Shown here piece after piece: positions 1 through 9,848 of a stretch of 64,000 nt of DNA. Both the position numbers and the translations under genes were made by a program. Under the pieces are notes generated by a model, which worked only from the letters and a program-made list of their open reading frames with translations, did not search any database and was not told the origin of the DNA. Within the stretch, counting starts at the first letter, position 1. Every line of letters begins with the position of its first letter. Source of the stretch: Lachnospiraceae bacterium (lineage in GTDB: Bacteria; Bacillota; Clostridia; Lachnospirales; Lachnospiraceae). Location of the stretch: assembly GCA_024699325.1 (NCBI GenBank), contig JAILPS010000012.1, forward strand, positions 1-64,000, read 5' to 3'.

Positions 1-2891
1 ATGATTGTTCCGTCGTAAGCCACATATCCTGCAGGAGCCTTAGTCTCCTTGATGTAATATGTGCCAGGCTCGAATATCTTCTCGCTGGTTGCTGTTCCGT
101 CTGTGCCTGTTGTTAATACTACAGGGTTAGCGTCATTGCAAGCAATACTTGTATAAACCTTAAACTCAGCGCCAGCTAATACTGTTGTTCCGCCAACGTT
201 AGTCTTCTTAACTGTGATTGAAGCCTTCTCAGCTACTGTGGTTGTCTCCTCAGCTGTAGTTGTCTCAACTGTTGTCTCTTCAACCGTTGTCTCCTCAGCT
301 GTAGTTGTTTCCTCAGCTGTGGTCTCTGCCTCAGAAGTTGTCTCCTCTACAGTAGTCTCAGCCTCAGTTGTCTCCTCAGCTGTAGTTGTTTCCTCAACTG
401 TGGTCTCTTCCTCAGTAGTCTCCTCAACTGTGGTCTCTTCCTCAGTAGTCTCCTCTACTGTAGTCTCAGCCTCTGTGGTTTCCTCAGCTGTTGTTGTCTC
501 CTCAGGCTTAGTTGCATTCTCAAAAACAACATCAGATGCAAGCATCGCTGTTGCACTGCCCGTGCTTGGATCAGCAGAGTAATAAGTTGCTGCACCCGGA
601 AGGTAAACATTGCCACTGACAACGGTTACATTAAACACAGCGTAGAACTCCTGTGTGTTAACTTCGTAATCGCCTGTTGTCGTAGAAGCCTTGCCAACCT
701 CAGTGATCTTGAAAATGTTCTCTCCCTCAGTCATGATTGTGACAGGGATCTCAACACTTCCATTTACATTATTTACAACAAAATCCACAAGATTGTTGTT
801 ACCGTCATAAACCTGAACCTGCTCGTACGTTTTTGTATCAGCGTTATATTTTGCAATTGTAAACTCAAACACCTCATTATCTGAAGGTGTCTGACCGTCT
901 ACAGTCTTAGCTACCTCAAGAACGGTAGAACCAGCCTGGCTTAAACCCTGATATACGAAATGGTACTCACCAGCGTTACCAATGTTTGTGTGGCCAGCAT
1001 TTACAACCCAACCTGTTGATGTCTGACCAGCTAAAACTTTAGCTGATGTGTTAGGTGAGAGGTACATACCGCCGGATGTGTTAAGAGTAACAGTACCATT
1101 AACGCTTGCAAGATTCCAAACAATATGTCTGTTTACAATATCTGCCTTGATGTTCTTCTCGTCGCCATATGAATAGCTTTTAGTGTCTGTATCATATTCG
1201 GTGGTGTCGTCATCAAAATATACAGAAATCTTTCCGATTGTCATGCTGTCAGACTCTTCTATAGCTGTATTCTTGAAGTTGAATACAATCAGCTGATTTG
1301 AAAGCATGTTGATTATAACGCCTTTTTCTGCTGCAATATATTTTGTATAGTTATCTGCATCTATGTAAATGGTAGCGCCGTCATCAATGTCGGTTGTGTC
1401 AATGTAGAGCTTTTCATTAATAACCTGAGGTGTGATTGTAGCCTCATGATTAGCCAATGCTTTTGAAACATTTACCATGTGGGAAATCATGGCGTTAGTT
1501 GTGTTGACAAGTTCATCAGTGTCACACTTAACAATTGTAGCATTCTCCTCTGGGCACTCTACTCTTACATTATTAGCGGAATCCTCTGTCTGGTTAAATG
1601 CAACATCCTCTCCTACAAGAACATAAGCCTTAGAAGGTGTCTGCGAACCTATTCTGAATAAGCCGTCAACATTTGCAATAATAAAATTACCTGGAACCTG
1701 AAACTCGCCGTCACCAGACAGATCAGAATCCACATTTGAAGAACTTGTCAGACTGTTAACCGCGAAGTTTGTCTCGCTGTGCTCGCCGTGTGATGCTGTG
1801 TTAGAAACGATACCGTAGTTTACAGCGTCACCAAGTATTGAGAGATAGTCATAATCCTTAGTTGCACTAACCTTGTCAAGATTAATTACAATTTTGTGTG
1901 TATTTACACGATTTGTCTCATCTGTTGTCACTGCAAGGTCTGAGTATGTCAATGTGTAACCTAACACTGTATCACCGTTTTTAAGCGCAACACAGTGAGT
2001 CTGGCTCAAAAGATTGTTGGCATTGACATCCATATCAGCCTTGTAAAGCGTTGCGGTAATAGAAGCCTCATTACCTGTAAAATTATATTGAGTCATGTGG
2101 CCGTTGCCATCAAACCAGCTGTCAACAGGAAGGGCGATTGTATTACTCGTGCCATCAAACTCGAGATGATTAAAATAGAATGTGGAATAACCTGAAGCAT
2201 GCTTAACTTCAACAACAAGATAGAGATAATCATCAGCATCAATTGCGCTTCCCGCATCTGAAAATACGATATCTGTCTCATACTTTGCTGAATAGTTTGT
2301 CTTTCGAAGATTGACAACTGCGCTCTTCTGGTCATCAGCCACTGTAGTTCCAATGAACTCATAGCCGTCCATAGCCTCGTCGGTTGTCGCTGTAAGGAAA
2401 TTATTATAGTTGCTGGTATCAGGATATGAACCGTTCGTGGTATATCTCACTCTGACACCAATAGAATCTGTAGAATTATCTGGAGTATAATCAGTTCTGT
2501 AAACCCAACTATTGTATTCATCACTGCCATAGATGTCTGTAAAAAACTGATTATTTGTAATAGTAGTTGTACCATATGTATTAAAATTGTACAAATCCGA
2601 GATTTCCTGGATAGAATAAGCCTTAGGATTCGAAAAAATTTCAGACTCCTTACCCTGGTCTACCGCAGTAACCACCACAAAATATCTTCCATTAGAAGTT
2701 GAGAATTCTGGATCTGCCTCAACTATATTCTCTTTAGCATAGTCGTAAATGTTTATCGTAGTTGTAAAAGACCCAATCTGATCAGCAAATGCCAAATCAA
2801 GATCGGTGGGTATGATCAACGTAAACACCATAATCATACTCAACAAGAGTGCTGTTGCTTTCCTTCCAAATGCCCAATTCCCGATTTTCAT
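1..2891 (-). CDS. Large surface adhesin with choice-of-anchor-A-like, pilin-isopeptide and SpaA-like modules (3' part outside window)
   Basis: I read this open frame directly; it has no stop inside the window, so the C-terminus lies beyond position 1. ATG at 2891-2889 follows an AGAGGG ribosome site. A signal peptide covers about residues 1-36. A beta-rich region follows, then residues about 500-640 resemble choice-of-anchor-A/pAdhesive_15 domains (the HIVWNL strand, a gapped APN-like LSPNTSA and a GEYHF end). Residues about 644-790 resemble streptococcal pilin isopeptide-linkage domains (FEFTIAKYN, FKITEV). A Thr/Glu-rich stalk of ETT/AETT/VEETT repeats runs to about 884, followed by the start of a SpaA-like prealbumin module (YYIKETKAPAGYVAYDG) almost identical to those in the next gene. 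It is presumably a cell-wall-anchored adhesin; the ligand is unknown and the anchor cannot be seen. Confidence 0.85.
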   Translation of the reverse strand, partial: MKIGNWAFGRKATALLLSMIMVFTLIIPTDLDLAFADQIGSFTTTINIYDYAKENIVEADPEFSTSNGRYFVVVTAVDQGKESEIFSNPKAYSIQEISDLYNFNTYGTTTITNNQFFTDIYGSDEYNSWVYRTDYTPDNSTDSIGVRVRYTTNGSYPDTSNYNNFLTATTDEAMDGYEFIGTTVADDQKSAVVNLRKTNYSAKYETDIVFSDAGSAIDADDYLYLVVEVKHASGYSTFYFNHLEFDGTSNTIALPVDSWFDGNGHMTQYNFTGNEASITATLYKADMDVNANNLLSQTHCVALKNGDTVLGYTLTYSDLAVTTDETNRVNTHKIVINLDKVSATKDYDYLSILGDAVNYGIVSNTASHGEHSETNFAVNSLTSSSNVDSDLSGDGEFQVPGNFIIANVDGLFRIGSQTPSKAYVLVGEDVAFNQTEDSANNVRVECPEENATIVKCDTDELVNTTNAMISHMVNVSKALANHEATITPQVINEKLYIDTTDIDDGATIYIDADNYTKYIAAEKGVIINMLSNQLIVFNFKNTAIEESDSMTIGKISVYFDDDTTEYDTDTKSYSYGDEKNIKADIVNRHIVWNLASVNGTVTLNTSGGMYLSPNTSAKVLAGQTSTGWVVNAGHTNIGNAGEYHFVYQGLSQAGSTVLEVAKTVDGQTPSDNEVFEFTIAKYNADTKTYEQVQVYDGNNNLVDFVVNNVNGSVEIPVTIMTEGENIFKITEVGKASTTTGDYEVNTQEFYAVFNVTVVSGNVYLPGAATYYSADPSTGSATAMLASDVVFENATKPEETTTAEETTEAETTVEETTEEETTVEETTEEETTVEETTTAEETTEAETTVEETTSEAETTAEETTTAEETTVEETTVETTTAEETTTVAEKASITVKKTNVGGTTVLAGAEFKVYTSIACNDANPVVLTTGTDGTATSEKIFEPGTYYIKETKAPAGYVAYDGTI

Positions 2892-2975
2892 GACTACCCT
2901 CTTCTATTTGTTCGTTTTATATTAACGAAGACTCATAATATTGATACATGTATCTGCTAGTATCCCTATTATGGC

Positions 2976-3004
2976 ACTATACTTTTATTTTTATAACTCT
3001 TAAA
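2976..3004 (-). promoter_or_regulatory. Possible sigma-A promoter of the left-hand adhesin gene
   Basis: On the minus strand TTTAAG and TATAGT are separated by 17 bases and lie about 85 bases upstream of the adhesin start. The -35 match is poor and the region is AT-rich, so this is tentative. Confidence 0.35.
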
Positions 3005-3040
3005 CTATTTTAATTCAAGTTCAAATTATACGCAAAAAAT

Positions 3041-3072
3041 GAGGAGAATTCGCAAATTTGCGAATCCTCCTC
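3041..3072 (-). terminator. Intrinsic terminator after the 2002-residue adhesin gene
   Basis: A near-perfect hairpin (GAGGAG(G/A)ATTCGCAAA and its complement) is followed on the minus strand by ATTTTTT. It sits about 45 bases past the stop codon at 3119. Confidence 0.85.
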
Positions 3073-3118
3073 ACGGTGATTAGTCTAAAAATTTAGATTT
3101 TCTTTATTTTTATATTAC

Positions 3119-6100
3119 CTACTCTTTAGGATTGTTTCCCCTTCTACGTCTGTTGTCATACAGACCAATTCCCATGAAAATCAATCCCAAAATTGAAAAT
3201 ACAGATATAGGCCATACAAGCATACCTGTGACTGGAAGGTAACCGTCACCGCCATCGCCGTTGCTTCCGCCGCCACCACCGCTCGTAGTCGTAGTCTCCT
3301 CAGCTGCAGTTGTAGTTTCTGCCTCAGTCGTGGTTTCTGCCTCGGTTGTGGTCTCTGCCTCAGTCGTAGTCTCTGCCTCAGTTGTGGTCTCAGCCTCAGT
3401 TGTGGTTTCAGCCTCAGTCGTGGTCTCTGCCTCGGTTGTGGTCTCAGCTTCAGTCGTGGTCTCAGCCTCGGTTGTAGTTTCTGCCTCGGTTGTAGTTTCG
3501 GCTTCAGTCGTGGTCTCAGCCTCGGTTGTTGTTTCTGCCTCGGTTGTTGTTTCTGCCTCAGTCGTAGTTTCAGCTACTGTAGTCGTTTCTTCTACTGTTG
3601 TGGTCTCCTCCGCTGTTGTGGTCTCCTCCACTGTAGTAGTTTCCTCGGTGGTTGTCTCAACCGCCGTGGTGTTATTCTCAACCACAACCACGTTCGAAGT
3701 TGTAACTGATACATATTCACTGCTTGTAGAAACTGAAACATTGAGAGTTGTCTCAGCAATTGTAATTATGATTGTTCCGTCATATGCCACATATCCTGCA
3801 GGAGCCTGTGTCTCTCTGATGTAATATGTTCCAGGCTCGAATACCTCATCACTGGTCGCTGTGCCATCTGTTCCTGTTGTCAATACTACAGGATTAGCAT
3901 CGTCACAGTTGGCTGATGTGTAAACTGTAAACTGTGCTCCGGATAAAACTTCTGTTCCGCCAATATTAGTCTTCTTAACCGTGATAGAAGCCTTCTGTGC
4001 AACAGTAGTAGTCTCCTCGACTGTAGTTGTCTCAGCTGTTGTTGCTTCCACTGTAGTCTCAGCCTCGGTTGTAGTCTCAGCCTCAGTTGTTGTTTCAGCC
4101 TCAGTCGTGGTCTCAGCTTCGGTTGTGGATTCAGCTTCGGTTGTGGTTTCAGCTTCGGTTGTGGTCTCTGCTTCGGTTGTTGTCTCAGCCTCTGTTGTGG
4201 TCTCAGCCTCAGTCGTAGTTTCAGCTACTGTAGTTGTTTCTTCTACTGTTGTGGTCTCCTCCGCTGTTGTGGTCTCCTCCACTGTAGTAGTCTCCTCGGT
4301 GGTTGTCTCAACCGCCGTGGTGTTATTCTCAACCACAACCACGTTCGAAGCTGTAACTGATACATATTCACTGCTTGTAGAAACTGAAACATTAAGAGTT
4401 GTCTCAGCAATTGTAATTATGATCGTTCCGTCATATGCCACATATCCTGCAGGAGCCTGTGTCTCTCTGATGTAATATGTTCCGGGCTCGAATACCTCAT
4501 CGCTGGTCGCTGTGCCATCTGTTCCTGTTGTCAATACCACAGGATTAGCATCGTCACAGTTGGCTGATGTGTAAACTGTAAACTGAGCACCTGGTAAAAC
4601 TTCTGTTCCGCCAATATTAGTCTTCTTAACCGTGATAGACGCCTTCTGTGCAACAGTCGTAGTCTCCTCGACTGTAGTTGTCTCAGCTGTTGTTGCCTCC
4701 ACTGTAGTCTCAGCCTCGGTTGTAGTCTCTGCCTCGGTTGTGGTCTCAGCTTCGGTAGTAGTTTCAGCCTCGGTTGTGGTTTCTGCCTCGGTTGTGGTCT
4801 CAGCTTCGGTAGTTGTCTCAGCCTCAGTCGTGGTCTCAGCTTCGGTAGTTGTCTCAGCCTCGGTCGTGGTCTCGGCCTCAGTCGTTGTTTCGGCCTCAGT
4901 CGTGGTTTCGGCCTCAGTCGTAGTTTCTTCTACTGTAGTTGTTTCTTCTACTGTTGTAGTCTTCTCCGCTGTAGTTGTCTCCTCGACTGTAGTAGTCTCC
5001 TCAGTTGTTGTCTCTACCTCTGTCGTATTGTTCTCAACCACAACCACATTTGAAGTTGTGACAGAAACATACTCGCTGCTTGTAGAAATACTAACCTCAA
5101 GCGTTGTCTCAGAGATTGTTATAATAATCGTTCCGTCATATGCCACATATCCATCAGGAGCCTGTGTTTCCTTGATGTAATATGTTCCAGGCTCGAAAAT
5201 CTCGTCGCTAATCGCTGTGCCATCTGTTCCCGTTGTCAATACTACAGGATTAGCATCGTCACAGTTAGCTGATGTGTAGATTGTAAACTGTGCTCCGGAA
5301 AGTGTTTCCGTGCCGCCCACATTGGTCTTCATAACCTTGATAGACGCCTTCTGCACTACAGTTGTAGTCTCCTCTGTAGACTCCTCTGTGCTGGTGGCCG
5401 CTGTCTCCTGAGTCGTCTCTTCAGCTGTAGTAGACTCAGCCTCCGTTGTGGTTTCCTCAGCCTCTGTGGTAGTTGTCTCAGCCTCGGTAGTTGTCTCGGC
5501 CTCGGTCGTGGTCTCCTCCTCGGAGTCCTCCTTATTAACGATCGTGCCTCCATCAGAAACGCCTGATGTGGATGTCGCCGTGTAACCTGTATATCCGCTG
5601 ATTTCCTTCACAACATATGTGATGTCGTCGCCGGATGTGTCAGCCTTCGTGAGATTCTTAAATGTTGCCACCCAGGCGCTGTCCTCACCGTCATCGTCCA
5701 CATTTCCATCGAGAACGACTGTGTCAAGCGCCGTGTCGCTTCCGCTAACATATACAGCAAATGTGACGCTTGCCCCGCTAGGTGCCGTGATAGTCGTTCC
5801 ATCCTTGTCCTGCCACTCCTTGGTAGCAGAGACATTGGTGACATTAGCCTCAGTATTCTTAACGGTCATGTAATCGCCGCTGTAATACGTGAAATTATCG
5901 TAGTTAGGAACATTGTTAGAGTCAATACTGAACTTATACAGTGTGGTCTTCATAGCATAACCGTCTGGTGCGGTAAGCTCTCTGACACCGTACCATGTGT
6001 CAGTCGCAAGCGTCCAACCGTCCACATTGCTCTCGCCCTTGATTGTCACAGAGCCATTGGAATCTGTTGTGAAGAGAATAATGTTGTCGTCCGCATCTTT

Positions 6101-9100
6101 AAATGGAACGTACAGACTGTCGTTTTCTGGGCATGTTGCAGGCGAATCCGTTCCGCCGTAAACATAGAGCTGGAACACCGCTCCCTCGAGACGCTTCTGC
6201 ATATCAGTCGAATCGAACTTCAGAAGCTTGATCTCAGGAACTGAGCCTGAACCCTGTGAGGTGTTAAATGAGCCCGCATTGGAAGATGCCTCCTGATAAG
6301 CTCCGTTGGACTCCATGTAAACCTTGTTAGAATATGCCATGTCACCCTGAATGACTCTTGCATCATAGGTTATGGTCACAGCAACGCCGTCCTTAAGTGT
6401 GAAGTACACCTTACCGCCGGCGGGATAATATGAAACCAGACCTGATGCAGGACTGACACTTATAGTATCAAAATTAATAGACAGGTTTGTCGGCTCATCC
6501 ACAACCGTGTAATCTTCGCCGCTGTTAAGTGTCAGACCATCCTCATTGATAACAATCGTGTAGGATGTTATGGCCTCGGTGTTATAGATGTTGCCAGCTG
6601 CAATCTTGGCAGCGCTTGTGGCATCCTCTGTCTTAGAGCCGATAGGATTATAAGTGACTGTCCAGTCGCTGTTTGTTAGTGTTCCCAACTCGCTGCTTAC
6701 CGTGTTGTCAAATGTGTAAGAGCAGTTGTTGGCAAGAATAGTGTCAAACAGATTGCCGGAAGTCTCGCTCACACCATCCTTGTATCTCAGATAGTAAATG
6801 ATTCCATAGTAGCCGTAGAAGTCACCGTTGGCATCCTTAGGAAGATCATCAGAGTTGATTGTAAATACAATCTCTCCTTCGGACGATGTATATGTTGTCA
6901 ATGCTGTGGCATTATTGCCGTAGTTTATAGGTCCATCTAAGAACTGGCGCGTACTATAGCCCGCTACATATGGTGTATTACCATAGTTGTTGTTATAGTT
7001 CTCTGCAAGCTCCAGGAATGTTCCGTCATATGTGTCTGTGAACGTATATGTCTGTCCTGAGCTCAGGTTATAGCCGTCAAACGCTATAGCATATCCGCAG
7101 TAAGTTGTCTCATTACCTGTTGTCCAATCTGTTGCTGTGAACGTGTCAGAAACCTTAAGTTTCTGATAAACACTCGTAAATGCTGTTGCAGATGAGCTGA
7201 CGGTCTCCTCATCATAGTAATTAAACGTCGCAGTGTTGGTGTGGTTAGTATAGTTATCAAGGTCCTCAACCCAGTCCTTGCTGAGAAGCGTTGTATAGGT
7301 AATTGTGATATACTGCTTAGAGCCGGTGCCTGTGATTCCTACAGAAGTGTCATCAGAACCATAGTCATAAAATTTTATATCAAAACCTTCAGTCCAACTG
7401 TCAGACTTCATGCTTATGAGTGAGGCAATATTTGGAGGTGTATTAACAGAGAAAGAACTCTGGACAATACTGTCCTTAAGTGTTGTACTTCCCCATGATA
7501 AATTGAGTCTGTCACTGAGAACCGCCTTGCTAAGTCCCGTCTCTGGCACCTCTATCAGAATAGTCCAGTCTGCGTAGTACTCTCCGTTCTCTGTGTAAAC
7601 CTCTCCCACGCTCTTCGTGATCTTAGGAATACTTGAATCGTCAGAGTTTGAGATGATGGCCTGACCGGTCGTTCCGATGCTGTTGCCGTCGCCGTCGGTT
7701 GCCGTGGCGCTGTTGATCAACTGCTTCGATCCATTTATAGAGGTCACATCAGTCTTAGTCTCATATGTGAAGACATATGTGTAAGCCTCCGTGTCAGAAA
7801 CTGTGTATGTCCACGAATCCGCACCGCCTGCAGATATAGTCTCAGTTCTCACTTCATTGCCGTCAGCATCCTGAACAGACACTGCTATATCGCCTGAATA
7901 CTCTGTCTCAGACTTATAGTTTGTGAGAGCATCATTTACAGTATATCCGTTGACACTGTGGTTTGCTAGTGCGTTAAATGTCACTGTCCACTGTGTGGTC
8001 TGATATGTGTTGCTGCCCTCAGTTACGGTGCTGGTTGAACCGCTCTCCTTATAAATGTTTGTGTATTGATTGTTGTAGAAGGAGATAGGCGTTGACGCGC
8101 TCTCATGAGGATATAAAGTGTTTGTCGCATCATTAAGCTTATCAGTCAGGTCATTGCCATCTGCGTCAGATGTAGAAGACACAGTGATAGAGTTATCGGC
8201 CGTGATAGTTGTCTCATCATAGCTGTACAGATCAATCGGCACGCTGTATGAAACTGTGATAACCTCACCATCTGACATGGTTCCAATATTGTAATCAAAA
8301 CCGTTAGCGGTGATATTGCTTATTATGCTGTCGCTGTCGAGAGTTCCATTCACAGAAGAAGTTATAGTAAACTGACTGCTGTCAAGGAATGTGAAATCTA
8401 TAGCGTTACTGTTAAATGTGTCAGAACCCGCAACATTATAGTTGGTGTTGTTAGATGTAATCTTGACGGAATATACGATAGATGAATCGTCATACATCTT
8501 GTAACCGCTCTTCTCGACACTTACATTGGCCTCATCATCAAAAACCAGGTCAGTCGTAACTCCGTTGCCCCATTCGATGTGGGTCTCTGATCCGTCAAAT
8601 GAGACATTGGCCTCCATCTGGAACATAACGTTGCCGGCCTTATTGAGCAATTCAAAGTTCGGATCAGTATCGTTAAATGTAAAGTACAACACATTATTCT
8701 CAATGTAATAAGTGTTTCCTTTAATCTCATATGTCGTGCCGGAAAACTCAAGAACGATGGTCAGTTCCTTCGGATTACCGCTAGTTCCCAGATCTGCTGC
8801 TACAACACCATCGGGGAATGCATAGTTAACTGTGATCGTTCCGCCGGAGCCCGCCGTTGTAGGGAACTGTACTCCTCCAACTGCCTGAACCTCCTGGTAC
8901 GAAAGCGTCACGTCATAGGTACCTGAGTGAACAATTGCAGGGTCTGACATAGTCTCTCCCTGCTCGTTCGTCAGCGATACATTAACCACGAAATTCTGAA
9001 GGTTAGTATCTTCGTTGGTACCATCTGCTATGGTTATAGTCATGGAACTAAAAACCATAGCGACCACAAGAATATATGTCAGAATATTCTTGTAGAGCCT

Positions 9101-9127
9101 GTTTGCTGAATTCATAAAAATCTTCAT
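3119..9127 (-). CDS. LPXTG-anchored giant surface protein with SpaA/Cna-B modules and ETTTEA stalks
   Basis: This 2002-residue protein starts at ATG 9127 behind an AAGAGGTG ribosome site. A signal peptide (about 1-35) is followed by roughly 900 residues of repeated beta modules of the kind seen in Gram-positive adhesins. Next come a SpaA-like module (about 966-1082), a Cna-B-like module (about 1086-1192), then three more SpaA-like modules (about 1256-1365, 1489-1599, 1709-1815), each followed by a Thr/Glu stalk of ETTTEA-type repeats. The end is a Gly-rich linker, the sortase motif LPVTG (1964-1968), a membrane segment and an RRRRGNNPKE tail. It is therefore expected to be covalently linked to peptidoglycan by a sortase, which is not in this window. 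Modules 3 and 4 are recent tandem copies. The ligand is unknown. Confidence 0.92.
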   Translation of the reverse strand: MKIFMNSANRLYKNILTYILVVAMVFSSMTITIADGTNEDTNLQNFVVNVSLTNEQGETMSDPAIVHSGTYDVTLSYQEVQAVGGVQFPTTAGSGGTITVNYAFPDGVVAADLGTSGNPKELTIVLEFSGTTYEIKGNTYYIENNVLYFTFNDTDPNFELLNKAGNVMFQMEANVSFDGSETHIEWGNGVTTDLVFDDEANVSVEKSGYKMYDDSSIVYSVKITSNNTNYNVAGSDTFNSNAIDFTFLDSSQFTITSSVNGTLDSDSIISNITANGFDYNIGTMSDGEVITVSYSVPIDLYSYDETTITADNSITVSSTSDADGNDLTDKLNDATNTLYPHESASTPISFYNNQYTNIYKESGSTSTVTEGSNTYQTTQWTVTFNALANHSVNGYTVNDALTNYKSETEYSGDIAVSVQDADGNEVRTETISAGGADSWTYTVSDTEAYTYVFTYETKTDVTSINGSKQLINSATATDGDGNSIGTTGQAIISNSDDSSIPKITKSVGEVYTENGEYYADWTILIEVPETGLSKAVLSDRLNLSWGSTTLKDSIVQSSFSVNTPPNIASLISMKSDSWTEGFDIKFYDYGSDDTSVGITGTGSKQYITITYTTLLSKDWVEDLDNYTNHTNTATFNYYDEETVSSSATAFTSVYQKLKVSDTFTATDWTTGNETTYCGYAIAFDGYNLSSGQTYTFTDTYDGTFLELAENYNNNYGNTPYVAGYSTRQFLDGPINYGNNATALTTYTSSEGEIVFTINSDDLPKDANGDFYGYYGIIYYLRYKDGVSETSGNLFDTILANNCSYTFDNTVSSELGTLTNSDWTVTYNPIGSKTEDATSAAKIAAGNIYNTEAITSYTIVINEDGLTLNSGEDYTVVDEPTNLSINFDTISVSPASGLVSYYPAGGKVYFTLKDGVAVTITYDARVIQGDMAYSNKVYMESNGAYQEASSNAGSFNTSQGSGSVPEIKLLKFDSTDMQKRLEGAVFQLYVYGGTDSPATCPENDSLYVPFKDADDNIILFTTDSNGSVTIKGESNVDGWTLATDTWYGVRELTAPDGYAMKTTLYKFSIDSNNVPNYDNFTYYSGDYMTVKNTEANVTNVSATKEWQDKDGTTITAPSGASVTFAVYVSGSDTALDTVVLDGNVDDDGEDSAWVATFKNLTKADTSGDDITYVVKEISGYTGYTATSTSGVSDGGTIVNKEDSEEETTTEAETTTEAETTTTEAEETTTEAESTTAEETTQETAATSTEESTEETTTVVQKASIKVMKTNVGGTETLSGAQFTIYTSANCDDANPVVLTTGTDGTAISDEIFEPGTYYIKETQAPDGYVAYDGTIIITISETTLEVSISTSSEYVSVTTSNVVVVENNTTEVETTTEETTTVEETTTAEKTTTVEETTTVEETTTEAETTTEAETTTEAETTTEAETTTEAETTTEAETTTEAETTTEAETTTEAETTTEAETTTEAETTTEAETTVEATTAETTTVEETTTVAQKASITVKKTNIGGTEVLPGAQFTVYTSANCDDANPVVLTTGTDGTATSDEVFEPGTYYIRETQAPAGYVAYDGTIIITIAETTLNVSVSTSSEYVSVTASNVVVVENNTTAVETTTEETTTVEETTTAEETTTVEETTTVAETTTEAETTTEAETTTEAETTTEAETTTEAESTTEAETTTEAETTTEAETTTEAETTVEATTAETTTVEETTTVAQKASITVKKTNIGGTEVLSGAQFTVYTSANCDDANPVVLTTGTDGTATSDEVFEPGTYYIRETQAPAGYVAYDGTIIITIAETTLNVSVSTSSEYVSVTTSNVVVVENNTTAVETTTEETTTVEETTTAEETTTVEETTTVAETTTEAETTTEAETTTEAETTTEAETTTEAETTTEAETTTEAETTTEAETTTEAETTTEAETTTEAETTTEAETTTEAETTTEAETTTAAEETTTTSGGGGGSNGDGGDGYLPVTGMLVWPISVFSILGLIFMGIGLYDNRRRRGNNPKE
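3561..4078. repeat. Tandem repeat copy 1 (SpaA module plus stalk)
   Basis: This stretch repeats at 4212-4729 with a constant offset of 651 bases and only scattered single-base differences. It covers stalk end, one SpaA-like module and the start of the next stalk. The near identity, including silent positions, points to a recent duplication or ongoing gene conversion. Confidence 0.85.
4212..4729. repeat. Tandem repeat copy 2 (SpaA module plus stalk)
   Basis: Second copy of the 651-base-offset repeat beginning at 3561. The third related module at about 5030-5360 is clearly more diverged, so copies 1 and 2 separated later than that one. Confidence 0.85.
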
Positions 9128-9199
9128 GAAAACACCTCTTTATCCTCTGAAAATTATATGTAAATCTGTATATCCCCCCACAAACATACATACGTAGAT

Positions 9200-9228
9200 A
9201 GTCTAACATTTTTAGCATATAATGTCAA
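9200..9228 (-). promoter_or_regulatory. Sigma-A promoter of the 2002-residue adhesin gene
   Basis: On the minus strand TTGACA and TAGACT are separated by exactly 17 bases. The predicted start of transcription leaves a leader of about 65 bases before the ATG at 9127. The promoter lies directly after the terminator of the upstream gene. Confidence 0.75.
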
Positions 9229-9234
9229 CAAAAA

Positions 9235-9261
9235 GGAGCGGATGTCATAGACATCTGCTCC
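9235..9261 (-). terminator. Intrinsic terminator of the 167-residue membrane protein gene
   Basis: Hairpin GGAGCAGATGTC / GACATCCGCTCC with one A-C mismatch, followed by TTTTTG on the minus strand, just after the stop codon at 9269. Confidence 0.8.
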
Positions 9262-9268
9262 TTAAAAA

Positions 9269-9772
9269 TCAGTCTGTTATGTGAAGAGTTTTGTTGTTGG
9301 ATGTTCCACTTACTCCGCCTGCTGAATCGTAGCTCAACTGCTCGATTATGATATCATAATCTCCCGCCTCGATATCAGCTGGAAGGTCAAGTGTTATCTC
9401 CTTAATCGTTTGGCCTGGAATAATGTAGCCTGACTCATAGATGACCTTGCCGTCTAAGTAAATCTTGTACTCCAACTTCTGCGTGCTGTCGCTTCCGTTG
9501 GAGAATTCAACCTCAGCCTTCTTGGTGTTAAGACTAAAGTAAATGTCTCCCGGCTTCTTATAGCCGACAACATCCTGCACAACGCTTGTCTGCTGCTCGG
9601 GCTTCGTCTCCTTCGTTCCTGAGTTTGGCAAACCACCGTTCTTAGCTAACACAAGCACAATAATTATAACTACAATAATCACCAGCACGATGGCCACAGA
9701 CAATATCTGCATAGCTAACATCTGCTGCTTCTTACTCTTACTTCTCTTGGACTTTATAATCTTATCTGGCAT
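9269..9772 (-). CDS. Small membrane-anchored protein of unknown function
   Basis: I do not recognise the family. The 167-residue protein has a basic N-terminus (KSKRSKSKKQQ), one transmembrane segment at about residues 20-45, a short Ser/Thr/Lys linker, and an extracytoplasmic domain of roughly 100 residues that looks beta-rich. The domain has no cysteines or obvious catalytic motif. The start at ATG 9772 is preferred because AAAGGTG lies 9 bases upstream; an in-frame GTG at 9784 overlaps that site. It follows recX by 76 bases and may be the last gene of the recA-recX transcript, but nothing in it suggests a role in recombination. Confidence 0.7.
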   Translation of the reverse strand: MPDKIIKSKRSKSKKQQMLAMQILSVAIVLVIIVVIIIVLVLAKNGGLPNSGTKETKPEQQTSVVQDVVGYKKPGDIYFSLNTKKAEVEFSNGSDSTQKLEYKIYLDGKVIYESGYIIPGQTIKEITLDLPADIEAGDYDIIIEQLSYDSAGGVSGTSNNKTLHITD

Positions 9773-9848
9773 GTTATTATACACCTTTCATCGTTCTAAT
9801 GACGATTTATAACACAAAAAAAGTGTTTCGTAAAGTCCATAAAAGCAT

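Noticed and set aside
3261-5180. Long Val/Ser-rich plus-strand frames
   Set aside because: They are the reverse reading of the Thr/Glu stalks of the minus-strand adhesin (Val-Val-Val-Ser-Ala) and have no ribosome sites.
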